Source of the DNA: Patulibacter sp. SYSU D01012
GTDB taxonomy: Bacteria > Actinomycetota > Thermoleophilia > Solirubrobacterales > Solirubrobacteraceae
NCBI RefSeq assembly: GCF_017916475.1
Contig: NZ_JAFMTB010000001.1
Coordinates: 558,001-622,000 of the forward strand
DNA length: 64,000 bases
Direction of reading: 5' to 3'
Shown: positions 32,176-40,261 of the stretch, piece by piece
Layout: each line of letters starts with the position of its first letter
How positions within the stretch are numbered: the stretch's first letter is position 1
The notes under the pieces: model-generated
What the model was told of the DNA's origin: nothing
The model's database searches: none
The model's input: only the letters and a program-made list of their open reading frames with translations
Program-made: the position numbers and the translations under genes

Positions 32176-33198
32176 ATGAGCACGGGATCCTCCGCCGAGC
32201 GGCCCCCGGCCACGGTGCATCCGTCCGTCGCGCTGAGCCCGGTCGCTCCGCCGCCGGAAGGCCCGGTCGCCCCCCTCGACGTGCCGGGCGTCGCGGCGCT
32301 CGGCGAGCGCCTGCGCGCCCGCATCCGCGAGGGCATGCAGATCGACGACGACGTGCTCGAGGTCGTGCTGAGCGTCCTGCTCGCCGGCGGCCACCTGCTG
32401 CTCGAGGACCGCCCCGGGGTCGGCAAGACGCAGCTCGCGCGTACGATCGCCGCGAGCATCGGCGGCCGCTTCGCCCGCGTGCAGGCCACCGTCGACCTGC
32501 TGCCGTCCGACGTGCTCGGCGCCAGCGTCTGGCACGCCGGGGCGGAGCGGTTCGAGTTCCACCCGGGGCCGATCTTCGCCAACGTCGTGCTCGTCGACGA
32601 GCTCAACCGCACGACGCCGAAGACGCAGTCGGGGCTGCTCGAGGCGATGCAGGAGCTGCAGGTCACCGTCGACGGCCGCACGCACCACCTGGAGCGGCCG
32701 TTCCTCGTCGTCGCGACGCAGAACCCGGCGGCCGGGTTCGACGGCACCTACCCGCTGCCGCCGGCGCAGCTCGACCGCTTCCTGGCGCGCGTGTCGCTCG
32801 GCTACCCGTCCGCGGAGCAGGAGGCCGCGCTGCTGCGCGAGCGGCCGCAGCCGCCGGCCCTCGCGGCCGGCAGCCTGCCCGAGCTCGTGGCCGCGCACGG
32901 CGGCGTCACCACGGTCCGCACCGCCGAGCCGCTGCTGGCCTACGTGGTCGCGCTGCTGCGCGCGACGCGCGAGCACCCGCTGGCCGAGTCCGGGGCCAGC
33001 CCGCGGGCCGGGCTGCAGCTCGTCGGCGCCGCGAAGGCGCGCGCCGCCCTGGACGGGCGCGACCACGTGCTGCCCGACGACGTGCAGGCGCTCGCGCCCG
33101 CGGTGCTGGCGCACCGGATCGAGCCGGTGCCCGCCGCGCCGCTCGAGGCGCAGGCCGAGGTGGTCGCGGACGCGCTGCGGGAGACGCCCGCGCGGTGA
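32176..33198 (+). CDS. MoxR-family AAA+ ATPase
   Basis: 340 residues. Walker A is DRPGVGKT (78-85), Walker B VVLVDELNRTTPKTQ (137-151), followed by LLEAMQE and the sensor ATQNPAAGFDGTYPLPPAQLDRF (key part ATQNP). MoxR proteins act as chaperone-like ATPases that help assemble or activate partner complexes, here most likely with the DUF58 and transglutaminase proteins downstream. The residues 1-40 are a Pro-rich tail. The next gene's GTG overlaps its stop. Confidence 0.93.
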   Translation: MSTGSSAERPPATVHPSVALSPVAPPPEGPVAPLDVPGVAALGERLRARIREGMQIDDDVLEVVLSVLLAGGHLLLEDRPGVGKTQLARTIAASIGGRFARVQATVDLLPSDVLGASVWHAGAERFEFHPGPIFANVVLVDELNRTTPKTQSGLLEAMQELQVTVDGRTHHLERPFLVVATQNPAAGFDGTYPLPPAQLDRFLARVSLGYPSAEQEAALLRERPQPPALAAGSLPELVAAHGGVTTVRTAEPLLAYVVALLRATREHPLAESGASPRAGLQLVGAAKARAALDGRDHVLPDDVQALAPAVLAHRIEPVPAAPLEAQAEVVADALRETPAR

Positions 33199-34172
33199 GC
33201 GCCCGGCCGGTCCCGCTCGCGCTGGGGCCCGCGCTGCCGGGGTGCGCCTCCGCGGTCGCGCTGGGCCTGGGCGCCGCGGCGCTGGGGTCCGTCGCGCTCT
33301 TCGCCGTCGCGCTCGGGGCCCTGGCGGTGCTGGCCGGGGCGTGGCTGGCCGTCCGGATCGGCGCGCGGCGGGTGCGCGTGACGCGCCGCGTCGCCCGCCG
33401 TGGCCTGCTCGAGGGCCGCCCCGTCGACGTGACGTTCGCGGTGCGCGGCGTCGGGATGCTGCCCGTGCACGTCGAGGCGCTCGCGCCCGACGGCCGCTGG
33501 CGGGCGCTCGGGCCGCGCGGCGGCGCGACGTCGTGGGCGCTGGATCGCCCCGGCGCCTACGTCCTCGGCGCGTCGCCGCTGCGCCTGCGCGACGACCTGG
33601 GGCTGTTCTCGCGGCCCGTCGCCGCGGGCGCCGCCGAGGCGCTCCTGTCGCTGCCCGAGCCGCTCGCCCCGCCGCGCACCGCCCGCACGGGCGGCGCCGA
33701 CCCCGTCGGCGATCCCGAGCCGGACGGCCTGCGCGCCTACGTGCCGGGCACGCCGGTCGGGCGCATCCACTGGCGCAGCGCGGCGCGCGGGGGCGACCTG
33801 CAGGAGCGCGCCTTCGTCACCGCCCGGCAGGGGCTGCCGCTCGTCGTGGTCGACACCGCGGGCGTCGAGGACGGTCCCGCCGTCGACTGGGCCGCGCGCG
33901 CCGCGGCCGGGCACGTGCTCGCGCTGGCGCGGACCGGGGGCTGCCGCGTCCTGCTGCCCGGCGACCGCGCCCCGACCGCGGTCGAGGACGCCGCCGGGGG
34001 CTGGGCCGCCCTCCACCGCCGGCTGGCGGCGCTCGCGCCCGGTCAGCCCGCGCGGCCGCTCGACGAGCCGGCCGCCGTCGTCGTGCGCGCCGCCGCGGCG
34101 CCCGAGGAGGCGTGGCGGGACCGCACCCCGCTGCCGCCCGGCGTCGTGCCCGTCGCGGAGTGGTCCGGATGA
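33195..34172 (+). CDS. DUF58 protein with two N-terminal membrane helices
   Basis: 325 residues from GTG 33195. A hydrophobic hairpin (about 12-55) precedes a beta-sandwich region and the DUF58 core signature LRAYVPGTPVGRIHWRSAARG near residues 180-200 (key part GRIHWRSAA). DUF58 proteins are usual partners of MoxR ATPases and often adopt a vWA-like fold, but the MIDAS-type DxSxS is not visible here. It overlaps both neighbours by 4 bp. Confidence 0.9.
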   Translation: MSARPVPLALGPALPGCASAVALGLGAAALGSVALFAVALGALAVLAGAWLAVRIGARRVRVTRRVARRGLLEGRPVDVTFAVRGVGMLPVHVEALAPDGRWRALGPRGGATSWALDRPGAYVLGASPLRLRDDLGLFSRPVAAGAAEALLSLPEPLAPPRTARTGGADPVGDPEPDGLRAYVPGTPVGRIHWRSAARGGDLQERAFVTARQGLPLVVVDTAGVEDGPAVDWAARAAAGHVLALARTGGCRVLLPGDRAPTAVEDAAGGWAALHRRLAALAPGQPARPLDEPAAVVVRAAAAPEEAWRDRTPLPPGVVPVAEWSG

Positions 34173-36217
34173 CCGGCGAGGACGTTCGCGCCGCCCCGGC
34201 CGTCGGCCGCGGCCTGGCCGTGCTGCTGCTCACGTTCGCGGGCGCCGCGGCGTGGTGGCCGGTGCTCGGCGCGGGGGCGCTGTGGGCGACGCCGATGGTG
34301 GCGCTCGCCGCGCTCGTGGTCGCCCGCGTCCTGCCGGCCCGGGCCGGGCTGCTGGCCGCGGTGCCGTGGATCCCGGCGTCGCTGCTGCTCGGCGGGCTGC
34401 CGGCCGCGGCGCTGCGCCCGGGCGCGTGGGGCGACACCGCGTCGGCGCTGGCGCGGGCCGTCGACGGGCTGACCGTGCCGGCCCGCGGCCCCGTCGGCCC
34501 CGACCCCTGGCCGCTCGCGGGGGCGCTGCTGCTCGCGGGCGTCGGCGCGGTCGTCGCCGCCGCGCTCTGCCGCCGGCGCACGCGCGCGTGGCGGCTCGTC
34601 GGCCTGCTGCTCCTGGCGCTGCCGGTCGTCGGGGCGCTGGCGCTCGAGCAGACCGGCGACGCGGGCTGGCCCGGCGCGGCGGTCGTCGCCGCCGCGCTGC
34701 TGTGGCTCTCGCGCGGGCGGCTGCGGACGGCGGTGCCCGCGACCGTCGCGGTGGCGCTGGTCGCGGGGCTCGGGGCCCAGGCCCTGGGACCGGACGAGCG
34801 CTGGATCCCCTTCGTCGGGGCCGCGGCGCGCAAGCCGGGCTTCACGCGGCTGGACCCGAGCCAGACGTACGGCCCGCTCCCGGATCGCCGGACGGGGCGG
34901 ACGATGCTCGACGTCGAGGCGGACGCGCCCGCCCTGTGGCGGATGCAGGCGCTCGAGGAGTTCGACGGTCGCGTGTGGTCCGTCGCGCGCGACGACGTGC
35001 CCGACCTGCCCGAGCCCGCGGCGGAGACGCGGCGCGCGACGGTCCACGTCCGCGGGCTGCAGAACCGCCTCGTCGTCGCGCCGGGCGCCGTCACCGACGT
35101 GCAGGCGGCGGGCGAGGTCCGCCCGATGTGGGGCGACGCGTGGGGCGTGCAGCCGGGGCCGCGGCCGGGGGACACCTACACCGTCGAGGCCCGGGCGGTG
35201 CGCGCCACGGCGGCGGGACTGCAGGACGTGCCGGTGCCGGCCGCGGGCCGCTACCCGGACTACACCAGCGTCTGGCCGCAGTGGCAGTGGCGGCGCAGCC
35301 AGTGGCCGGGCCCCGGTCCGGGGCGCACCGACGGGCAGGCCCGCGGTCGGCGCCCCGACGAGCTGACGCCCGCGCAGCGCCGCTGGCTGCGCAGCACGCC
35401 CTGGGGCCGCGCCGGCGCGCTCGCCGAGCGGCTGGCCCGGGGCACGCGCTCGCAGCTCGAGGTCGTCCGCCGCGTGCAGTCGTACCTGCAGGACGGCGAC
35501 CGCTTCCGCTACACCACCGACGTCCCGCAGCCCGGCCCGTTCCCGCTCGCGGACTTCCTCTTCGAGACGCACCGCGGGTACTGCCAGCAGTTCGCCGGCG
35601 CCGCCGCGATGCTGCTGCGCCTGGCCGACGTGCCGACCCGCGTGGTCACCGGCTTCGCGACGGGCCGCCGGACGGGCGACGGGCGCTACGACGTGCGCGA
35701 CTCGGACGCGCACGCGTGGATCGAGGTGTACTTCCCCGGCTTCGGCTGGGTGCCGTTCGACCCGACGCCGCCCGGCGACGCCGAGGTCGACGCGTCGCTC
35801 GACCTCCTCACGCCGGCGGGCGCCGGCGCCGGGGCGGGCGGCGGCGCGACCGCGGCCGTCGGCGGCGCGCTCGTCCTGCTGCTCGTCGGCGGGGGCCTGG
35901 TCGCGCGGCGGCGCCGTGGCCGGGAGGCCGCGGCGCCCGCGGGCACGGGCGAGCTGCTCGTGCGCCTGGTGCCGGGCCCGGTGGCGCCCTCGACGACGCT
36001 GGCGGGCCTGCGCCCGCGGCTGGCGCGGCTGGGCCCGGCCGTCGCGGGGCTGGCCGACGAGGCGCAGCGGCAGCGCTTCGCGGACGACGGCACGCCCTCC
36101 GACCCGCACCCGCGGCTGCGGGTGTGGCGGGCGCTGCGGCGCGACGTGGGCCCGGCGCGCGCGACGGTGCTGCTCGGCCGCGCCGTCCTGACGCGCGACC
36201 CGGCGGAGCGGCGCTGA
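34169..36217 (+). CDS. Membrane transglutaminase-like protein (TgpA type)
   Basis: 682 residues. About six membrane helices occupy 14-215, then an extracytoplasmic part with the transglutaminase triad C472 (RGYCQQFAGAAAMLLR), H515 (DSDAHAWIEVYFPGFGW) and D531 (FDPTPPG). A last helix (about 555-575) is followed by a cytosolic tail of about 100 residues. This DUF3488/TgpA arrangement with MoxR and DUF58 is widespread; it probably acts on cell-surface proteins as a protease or crosslinking enzyme. The substrate is unknown. Confidence 0.92.
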   Translation: MTGEDVRAAPAVGRGLAVLLLTFAGAAAWWPVLGAGALWATPMVALAALVVARVLPARAGLLAAVPWIPASLLLGGLPAAALRPGAWGDTASALARAVDGLTVPARGPVGPDPWPLAGALLLAGVGAVVAAALCRRRTRAWRLVGLLLLALPVVGALALEQTGDAGWPGAAVVAAALLWLSRGRLRTAVPATVAVALVAGLGAQALGPDERWIPFVGAAARKPGFTRLDPSQTYGPLPDRRTGRTMLDVEADAPALWRMQALEEFDGRVWSVARDDVPDLPEPAAETRRATVHVRGLQNRLVVAPGAVTDVQAAGEVRPMWGDAWGVQPGPRPGDTYTVEARAVRATAAGLQDVPVPAAGRYPDYTSVWPQWQWRRSQWPGPGPGRTDGQARGRRPDELTPAQRRWLRSTPWGRAGALAERLARGTRSQLEVVRRVQSYLQDGDRFRYTTDVPQPGPFPLADFLFETHRGYCQQFAGAAAMLLRLADVPTRVVTGFATGRRTGDGRYDVRDSDAHAWIEVYFPGFGWVPFDPTPPGDAEVDASLDLLTPAGAGAGAGGGATAAVGGALVLLLVGGGLVARRRRGREAAAPAGTGELLVRLVPGPVAPSTTLAGLRPRLARLGPAVAGLADEAQRQRFADDGTPSDPHPRLRVWRALRRDVGPARATVLLGRAVLTRDPAERR

Positions 36218-36231
36218 GCGCGGCGGACGGC

Positions 36232-36237
36232 TACCGT
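36232..36237 (+). promoter_or_regulatory. -10 element (TACCGT), leaderless type
   Basis: TACCGT ends 6 nt before the GTG at 36244, just after the transglutaminase stop. It predicts a separate leaderless transcript for the response regulator. Confidence 0.45.
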
Positions 36238-36243
36238 CGGCGC

Positions 36244-36900
36244 GTGGAGCCGCTGCGGGTGCTGATCGCCGAGGACCAGGTGCTGCTGCGCACCGGCATC
36301 GCGCGGCTGCTGACGGACGCGGGGATGGACGTCGTCGCCCAGGCCGGCGACGCCGAGGACCTGCTGCGCAAGGTCCGCGCGCACCGTCCGGACGTCGCGA
36401 TCGTCGACGTGCAGATGCCGCCCGACCGGACGGACGACGGCCTGCGCGCGGCGGTCGCGATCCGCGCCGAGCTGCCGGGCGTCGCGGTGCTCGTGCTCTC
36501 GCAGTTCCTCGAGGAGCGCTACGCGCTCGAGCTGGTCGGCGACGACCCGCGCGGGGTCGGCTACCTGCTGAAGGACCGGGTGATCGACGTCGACGCGTTC
36601 GCGGCGGCGGTGCGTCGCGTCGCCCGCGGCGGGTCGGCGCTCGATCCCGAGGTGGTCGCGCGGATGGTCGGCCGGCGACGCGACGACGACCCGCTCCGGG
36701 CGCTGACGCCGCGCGAGCGCGAGGTGCTGGCGCTCATGGCCCAGGGCAGCTCCAACCGCGGGATCGCGGAGGCGCTCGGCGTCGGCGCCGCGGCCGTCGA
36801 GAAGCACTCCACGCGGATCTTCCACAAGCTCGGCCTGGGCGCCGAGCCGAACGAGCACCGCCGCGTGCTGGCGGTGCTGACGTTCCTGCGGGCGCGGTGA
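36244..36900 (+). CDS. NarL/LuxR-family response regulator
   Basis: 218 residues from GTG 36244. The receiver domain has the acidic pair E10-D11, phosphoacceptor D55 (AIVDVQMPPD) and the conserved Lys in YLLKDRV. The C-terminal LuxR helix-turn-helix is LTPREREVLALMAQGSSNRG through KHSTRIFHKLGL. No sensor kinase is adjacent. A NarL-type kinase lies 2.2 kb downstream on the other strand (39126-40214) and could be its partner. It converges on the gene at 36905 with a 4-bp gap. Confidence 0.93.
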   Translation: MEPLRVLIAEDQVLLRTGIARLLTDAGMDVVAQAGDAEDLLRKVRAHRPDVAIVDVQMPPDRTDDGLRAAVAIRAELPGVAVLVLSQFLEERYALELVGDDPRGVGYLLKDRVIDVDAFAAAVRRVARGGSALDPEVVARMVGRRRDDDPLRALTPREREVLALMAQGSSNRGIAEALGVGAAAVEKHSTRIFHKLGLGAEPNEHRRVLAVLTFLRAR

Positions 36901-36904
36901 GCGC

Positions 36905-37219
36905 TCAGCGGCTCGCCAGGCCGTGCGGCAGCAGACCGTCGTGGCGGGCGGCGGCGAGCTGCTCGGGGTCGGCCTCGTCCGGCCACACGCCGTAGCGGTC
37001 GAAGAAGGCGCGGGCCTCGTTCTCGCGGTCGCGGTCGACGTCTCCCTTCAGCCCGATCTTGTGGATGCGGTTGGAGACGACGACGCCCAGTCCGCCGCCG
37101 AGCATGAGCGCGGCGCCCTCGACGCCGACGATGTCGGGCGAGACGGCGATCATCACCGCGCCGGCGACGAAGATCAGCGCGGGGAGCCAGAAGCGGACGA
37201 TGCGGATGGGCGTGAACAC
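36905..37219 (-). CDS. Small two-helix membrane protein
   Basis: 104 residues from GTG 37219, with AGGAC about 10 nt upstream. Two hydrophobic segments are FWLPALIFVAGAVMIAV and VEGAALMLGGGLGVVVSNRI, followed by a charged cytosolic tail (GDVDRDRENEARAFFDRYGVWPDE). Family unknown to me. The hydrophobic pattern and codon use support a real gene. Confidence 0.65.
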   Translation of the reverse strand: MFTPIRIVRFWLPALIFVAGAVMIAVSPDIVGVEGAALMLGGGLGVVVSNRIHKIGLKGDVDRDRENEARAFFDRYGVWPDEADPEQLAAARHDGLLPHGLASR

Positions 37220-37431
37220 GGGCGCGGTCCTGCGGTCGGGGGTCGAGGCCCCGGAGGCGGGGCACGACCGATCGTGGCACCGGCCCGGGGTCGCGACGAG
37301 GGGGGAAACCGGACATCGGGCGCCACGGGCGGCCGCGGACGACCCCTCCCGGCTCGGGGGCATCGGGGCGCGGGCGGGCGACGGCGATCGAGCGGGCGGC
37401 CGCCCGAGGAGGCGGTCGGTGGCGGCGTAGG

Positions 37432-37968
37432 TCAGGCCCAGCGCGACGCGAGCCGTGCGCAGACCGCTCGCTGCTCGGGGGTCGTCAGCGCGTGCGTCAG
37501 GAGCCCCTCGACCGTGAACACGGCGATCCGCACCTCCGCGTCGAGGGCGTCCGCGGGCACCGCCTGCTCGATCGAGGCGCGCAGGAGCCCCTCGGCGGTC
37601 GCGTGGAACGCGTCGTGCCAGGCGTTCAGCGCCTCGGAGCGACCGATGCGGGCGTGGACGGTCGTGACGAGCCCCCGGAGCGCCTGCAGCTGCCCGACGG
37701 TCCAGAGCACCTGGTCGACGATCGGGCGCTCCGCGACGTCGGCGTAGGCGGCGAGCGCGTCGGCGAGCACGGCGTCGAGCACCGCGACGAGGAGGTCGTC
37801 CTTGTCGCCGAAGTACCAGTAGATGGTGTTCGGGGCGACGCCAGCGGCCCGGGCCAGCGCGGCCATCGAGGTCGCGTCGAAGCCGTCCTCGACGAACAGC
37901 CGCCGGGCCGCGGCCACGAGCTCCGCGCGCTTCTCCTCGCGGTCCTGACGCGGTTTGGTCGGCGGCAT
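37432..37968 (-). CDS. TetR-family regulator of the divergent hydrolase
   Basis: 178 residues from ATG 37968, which lies 8 nt after a TACCGT element; GTG 37974 is an alternative. The helix-turn-helix is at about residues 21-58 (LFVEDGFDATSMAALARAAG, then PNTIYWYFGDKDDLL). The ligand domain is helical and unassigned. The gap to the divergent alpha/beta hydrolase contains two related 17-bp palindromes (37987-38003 and 38031-38047), so it very likely represses that gene and itself. Confidence 0.9.
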   Translation of the reverse strand: MPPTKPRQDREEKRAELVAAARRLFVEDGFDATSMAALARAAGVAPNTIYWYFGDKDDLLVAVLDAVLADALAAYADVAERPIVDQVLWTVGQLQALRGLVTTVHARIGRSEALNAWHDAFHATAEGLLRASIEQAVPADALDAEVRIAVFTVEGLLTHALTTPEQRAVCARLASRWA

Positions 37969-37976
37969 CCCCACCC

Positions 37977-37982
37977 ACGGTA
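37977..37982 (-). promoter_or_regulatory. -10 element (TACCGT) of the TetR gene
   Basis: On the minus strand TACCGT is followed by 8 nt and the ATG at 37968. It overlaps the GTACA-CCCT-TGTAC palindrome at 37980-37993. Confidence 0.45.
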
Positions 37983-37986
37983 CACC

Positions 37987-38047
37987 CTTGTACGGCGTTC
38001 AAGAGTGCGCTACCGTCCGCGCCCCGTCGTCTTGAACGGCGTTCTAC
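37987..38047. promoter_or_regulatory. Two TetR operators, CTTGWACGGCGTTCWAS type
   Basis: CTTGTACGGCGTTCAAG (37987-38003) and CTTGAACGGCGTTCTAC (38031-38047) are imperfect inverted repeats with a GGC centre and match each other at most positions. A third palindrome, GTACA-CCCT-TGTAC, overlaps the first (37980-37993). Position between divergent tetR and hydrolase genes supports an operator role. Confidence 0.7.
37988..38016 (+). promoter_or_regulatory. Promoter of the hydrolase gene (TTGTAC-17-TACCGT)
   Basis: The -35 TTGTAC (37988-37993) and -10 TACCGT (38011-38016) are 17 bp apart. The -35 lies inside the first TetR operator and the second operator starts about 8 bp past the predicted start site, a classic repression layout. 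Confidence 0.6.
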
Positions 38048-38067
38048 AGAGCGAGGAGCGCGCACGC

Positions 38068-38982
38068 ATGAGCACCACGAGCCCGGCCACCCACACCCGC
38101 GAGGACGTCAGCTTCGACTCGCACGGCACGTCGTGTGCCGCGTGGCTCTACCGCCCGGACGGGGTCGACTCCCCGCCGATCGTCGTCATGGCCCACGGCT
38201 TCGCGGCCGTGCGCGGCATGCGCCTGGACGCGTACGCCGAGCGGTTCGCGCAGGCGGGCTTCGCGGTCCTCGTGTTCGACTACCGCGGCTTCGGCGACAG
38301 CGACGGCGAGCCCCGCCGCGTCCTCAGCGTCCCCCGGCAGCACGAGGACTGGCGGGCCGCCGTCGCCTACGCGCGCACGCTCCCCGGCGTCGACGCCTCG
38401 CGCGTCGTCGCCTGGGGCACGTCCTTCGCCGGCGGTCACGTCCTGCACCTCGCCGCCGACGACCACGACCTCGCGGCCGTCGTCGTGCAGGTCCCCCACG
38501 TCAGCGGCCCCGCAGCGGTCCGCTCCGTGCCGGTCCGCGTCTCCGTCCGCCTGATCCTCGCCGGGCTGCGCGACGCGATCGGCGCGGCGCTCGGTCGTCC
38601 GCCGCTCCGCGTCCCGGCCGTGGGCCAGCCGGGCGAGGTCGCGATGATCACCGCCCCCGACGCCTGGCCGCTCGTGCGCCGCCTCGCCGCCGCCGACCTG
38701 CCCCGGTTCGACCGCGAGAACGCCGTCGCCGCCCGCATCGCCCTGTGGATTGCGAGCTACTCTCCCGGCCGCCGCGCGAGGCGGATCACCGCGCCGACGC
38801 TGGTGCAGATCGCCCTGCGGGACGTCGTGACCCCGGTGGAGGTCGCCCGGAAGGCCGCGGCGCGCATCCCTCGCGTGCAGGTGAAGACGTACGACTGCTC
38901 GCACTTCGAGCCGTACCTCGACCCGTACTTCGACCGCGTCGTCGGCGACCAGATCGCGTTCCTCGCCCGCGCGCTCGGGTGA
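38068..38982 (+). CDS. Alpha/beta hydrolase (dienelactone hydrolase / esterase-like)
   Basis: 304 residues; GAGGAG is about 10 nt before the ATG. The oxyanion stretch is VVMAHGFAAVRGM, the nucleophile elbow WGTSFAGGH (GxSxxG form), the acid is probably the Asp in LRDVVTP and the catalytic His is in CSHFEPY. No signal peptide, so cytosolic. Proteins of this group hydrolyse esters or lactones; the substrate is unknown. It is under the TetR operators described at 37987-38047. Confidence 0.88.
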   Translation: MSTTSPATHTREDVSFDSHGTSCAAWLYRPDGVDSPPIVVMAHGFAAVRGMRLDAYAERFAQAGFAVLVFDYRGFGDSDGEPRRVLSVPRQHEDWRAAVAYARTLPGVDASRVVAWGTSFAGGHVLHLAADDHDLAAVVVQVPHVSGPAAVRSVPVRVSVRLILAGLRDAIGAALGRPPLRVPAVGQPGEVAMITAPDAWPLVRRLAAADLPRFDRENAVAARIALWIASYSPGRRARRITAPTLVQIALRDVVTPVEVARKAAARIPRVQVKTYDCSHFEPYLDPYFDRVVGDQIAFLARALG

Positions 38983-38983
38983 C

Positions 38984-39038
38984 GCCGCCCGTCCCACGTC
39001 CGCGGTCTCGACGCCCCGGCCGGCGCGTGGCGGGCGGC
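38984..39038. terminator. Bidirectional hairpin between hydrolase and histidine kinase
   Basis: GCCGCCCG (38984-38991) pairs with CGGGCGGC (39031-39038), and after a small bulge CCACG (38994-38998) pairs with CGTGG (39026-39030). The genes on both sides converge on it. Confidence 0.5.
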
Positions 39039-39125
39039 AGGCGGGCTCGGCGGGCGGGTCCCGTGGCGCCGCTGCGCGTGCGGGCCGGCGAGCGGACGCG
39101 GGCACGGAGCGCGCTCCTCGGGATC

Positions 39126-40214
39126 TCAGACCGGCAGCGGCAGCCGCGCCGCCACGAGCGTCCCGCCCTCGCCCGCGCTGCCCACGGCCAGGGTGCCGCC
39201 GACCGCCTCGACCCGGTCGCGCAGGCCCTGGAGCCCACCGCCGGGTCGCACGTGCGCGCCGCCGCGGCCGTCGTCGTGGACGGCCACGTGCAGCGCGCCG
39301 TCCTGCGCGGTCACCTCGACCGCCGCCCGGGTCGCGGCCGCGTGCTTGGCGACGTTGGCCAGCGCCTCGGCGACGACGTAGTACGCCGCCGCCTCGGTCC
39401 CGGCGGGCCAGCGGTCCTCGGGCACGGCGACGGTCACCGGGAGCGGGGCGCGGGCGGTCAGCGACTCGACCGCCGCGGCGAGCCCGCGGCTGGTCAGGAT
39501 CGACGGATGGATGCCGGCGACGAGGTCGCGCAGCTCGCCGATCGTCGTGCGCGCCTCGGCGACCGCGCCCTGGAGCATCCCGCGCGCCACCTCGGGGTCG
39601 CGGTCGAGCGCCAGCACGCCCTGCTGGACGGCGAGCGCGACGGTCATGAGTCGCTGCTGCGCGCCGTCGTGCAGATCCCGCCCCAGCCGTCGGCGCTCGG
39701 CGTCGGCCGCGGCGACGATGCGGGCGCGGGACGCCGCCACCTCGTCCGCCCGCGTGCGCTCCACCGCCTCGCGGCGCCGCGCCTCCTCCGCCGCCCGGCG
39801 CTCCGTCTCGTCGCGGAAGACCACCACCGCGCCGCGCCCGTCCGGCGTGGCGAAGGGCGCCGACGAGTACGAGACGGCCACCATCGACCCGTCGGCGCGG
39901 ACGAACCAGTCCTCGGCCACGCGCACCGTCTCGCCCGTGCGGCGCGGGCGCAGCAGCGGGCACTCGTCCTCGGGGAACGGCGTCCCGTCGGGGCGGTGGT
40001 CGTGGATCGTCGCGTGGCTCGCCCGGCCGAGCAGCGCGCCCGGGTCGTCGTAGCGCAGGATCGCCGCGCCCGCCGGGTTGACGAAGCGCACTGCGCCCGC
40101 GTGGTCCACGACGTAGACCCCGTCGGCGATGCTCGCCACGAGCGCCGCCAGCACCCCGGCCGGGTCGCCCGCCGCCGCGCCCCCGAGCCCCGCGATGGCC
40201 GCCGCGTCGTGCAT
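39126..40214 (-). CDS. PAS-domain sensor histidine kinase, NarX/DesK type
   Basis: 362 residues, no membrane helix. A PAS domain (about 22-145) contains DGVYVVDHAGAVRFVNPAG and FRDETERRAAEE. A HisKA_3 dimerisation helix holds the phosphorylated His in RRLGRDLHDGAQQRL, and the ATPase has the N-box EALANVAKHA, G1 DDGRGG and G2 GGGLQGLRDRV. It likely senses a cytosolic signal and phosphorylates a NarL-type regulator. None is adjacent; the orphan regulator at 36244 is the nearest candidate. Confidence 0.93.
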   Translation of the reverse strand: MHDAAAIAGLGGAAAGDPAGVLAALVASIADGVYVVDHAGAVRFVNPAGAAILRYDDPGALLGRASHATIHDHRPDGTPFPEDECPLLRPRRTGETVRVAEDWFVRADGSMVAVSYSSAPFATPDGRGAVVVFRDETERRAAEEARRREAVERTRADEVAASRARIVAAADAERRRLGRDLHDGAQQRLMTVALAVQQGVLALDRDPEVARGMLQGAVAEARTTIGELRDLVAGIHPSILTSRGLAAAVESLTARAPLPVTVAVPEDRWPAGTEAAAYYVVAEALANVAKHAAATRAAVEVTAQDGALHVAVHDDGRGGAHVRPGGGLQGLRDRVEAVGGTLAVGSAGEGGTLVAARLPLPV

Positions 40215-40220
40215 GCCGCG

Positions 40221-40226
40221 AGCGTA
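40221..40226 (-). promoter_or_regulatory. -10 element (TACGCT), leaderless type
   Basis: Minus-strand TACGCT ends 6 nt before the ATG of the histidine kinase at 40214. It sits in the 47-bp gap after the LacI gene. Confidence 0.45.
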
Positions 40227-40261
40227 CGCGGCGCGCGTCGCCGCCGCGCGGGCCGTTCGCG

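Noticed and set aside
34169-36217. A new toxin or defence protein suggested by MoxR-DUF58-transglutaminase linkage
   Set aside because: This trio is widespread and conserved in actinobacterial chromosomes; nothing here indicates a defence role.
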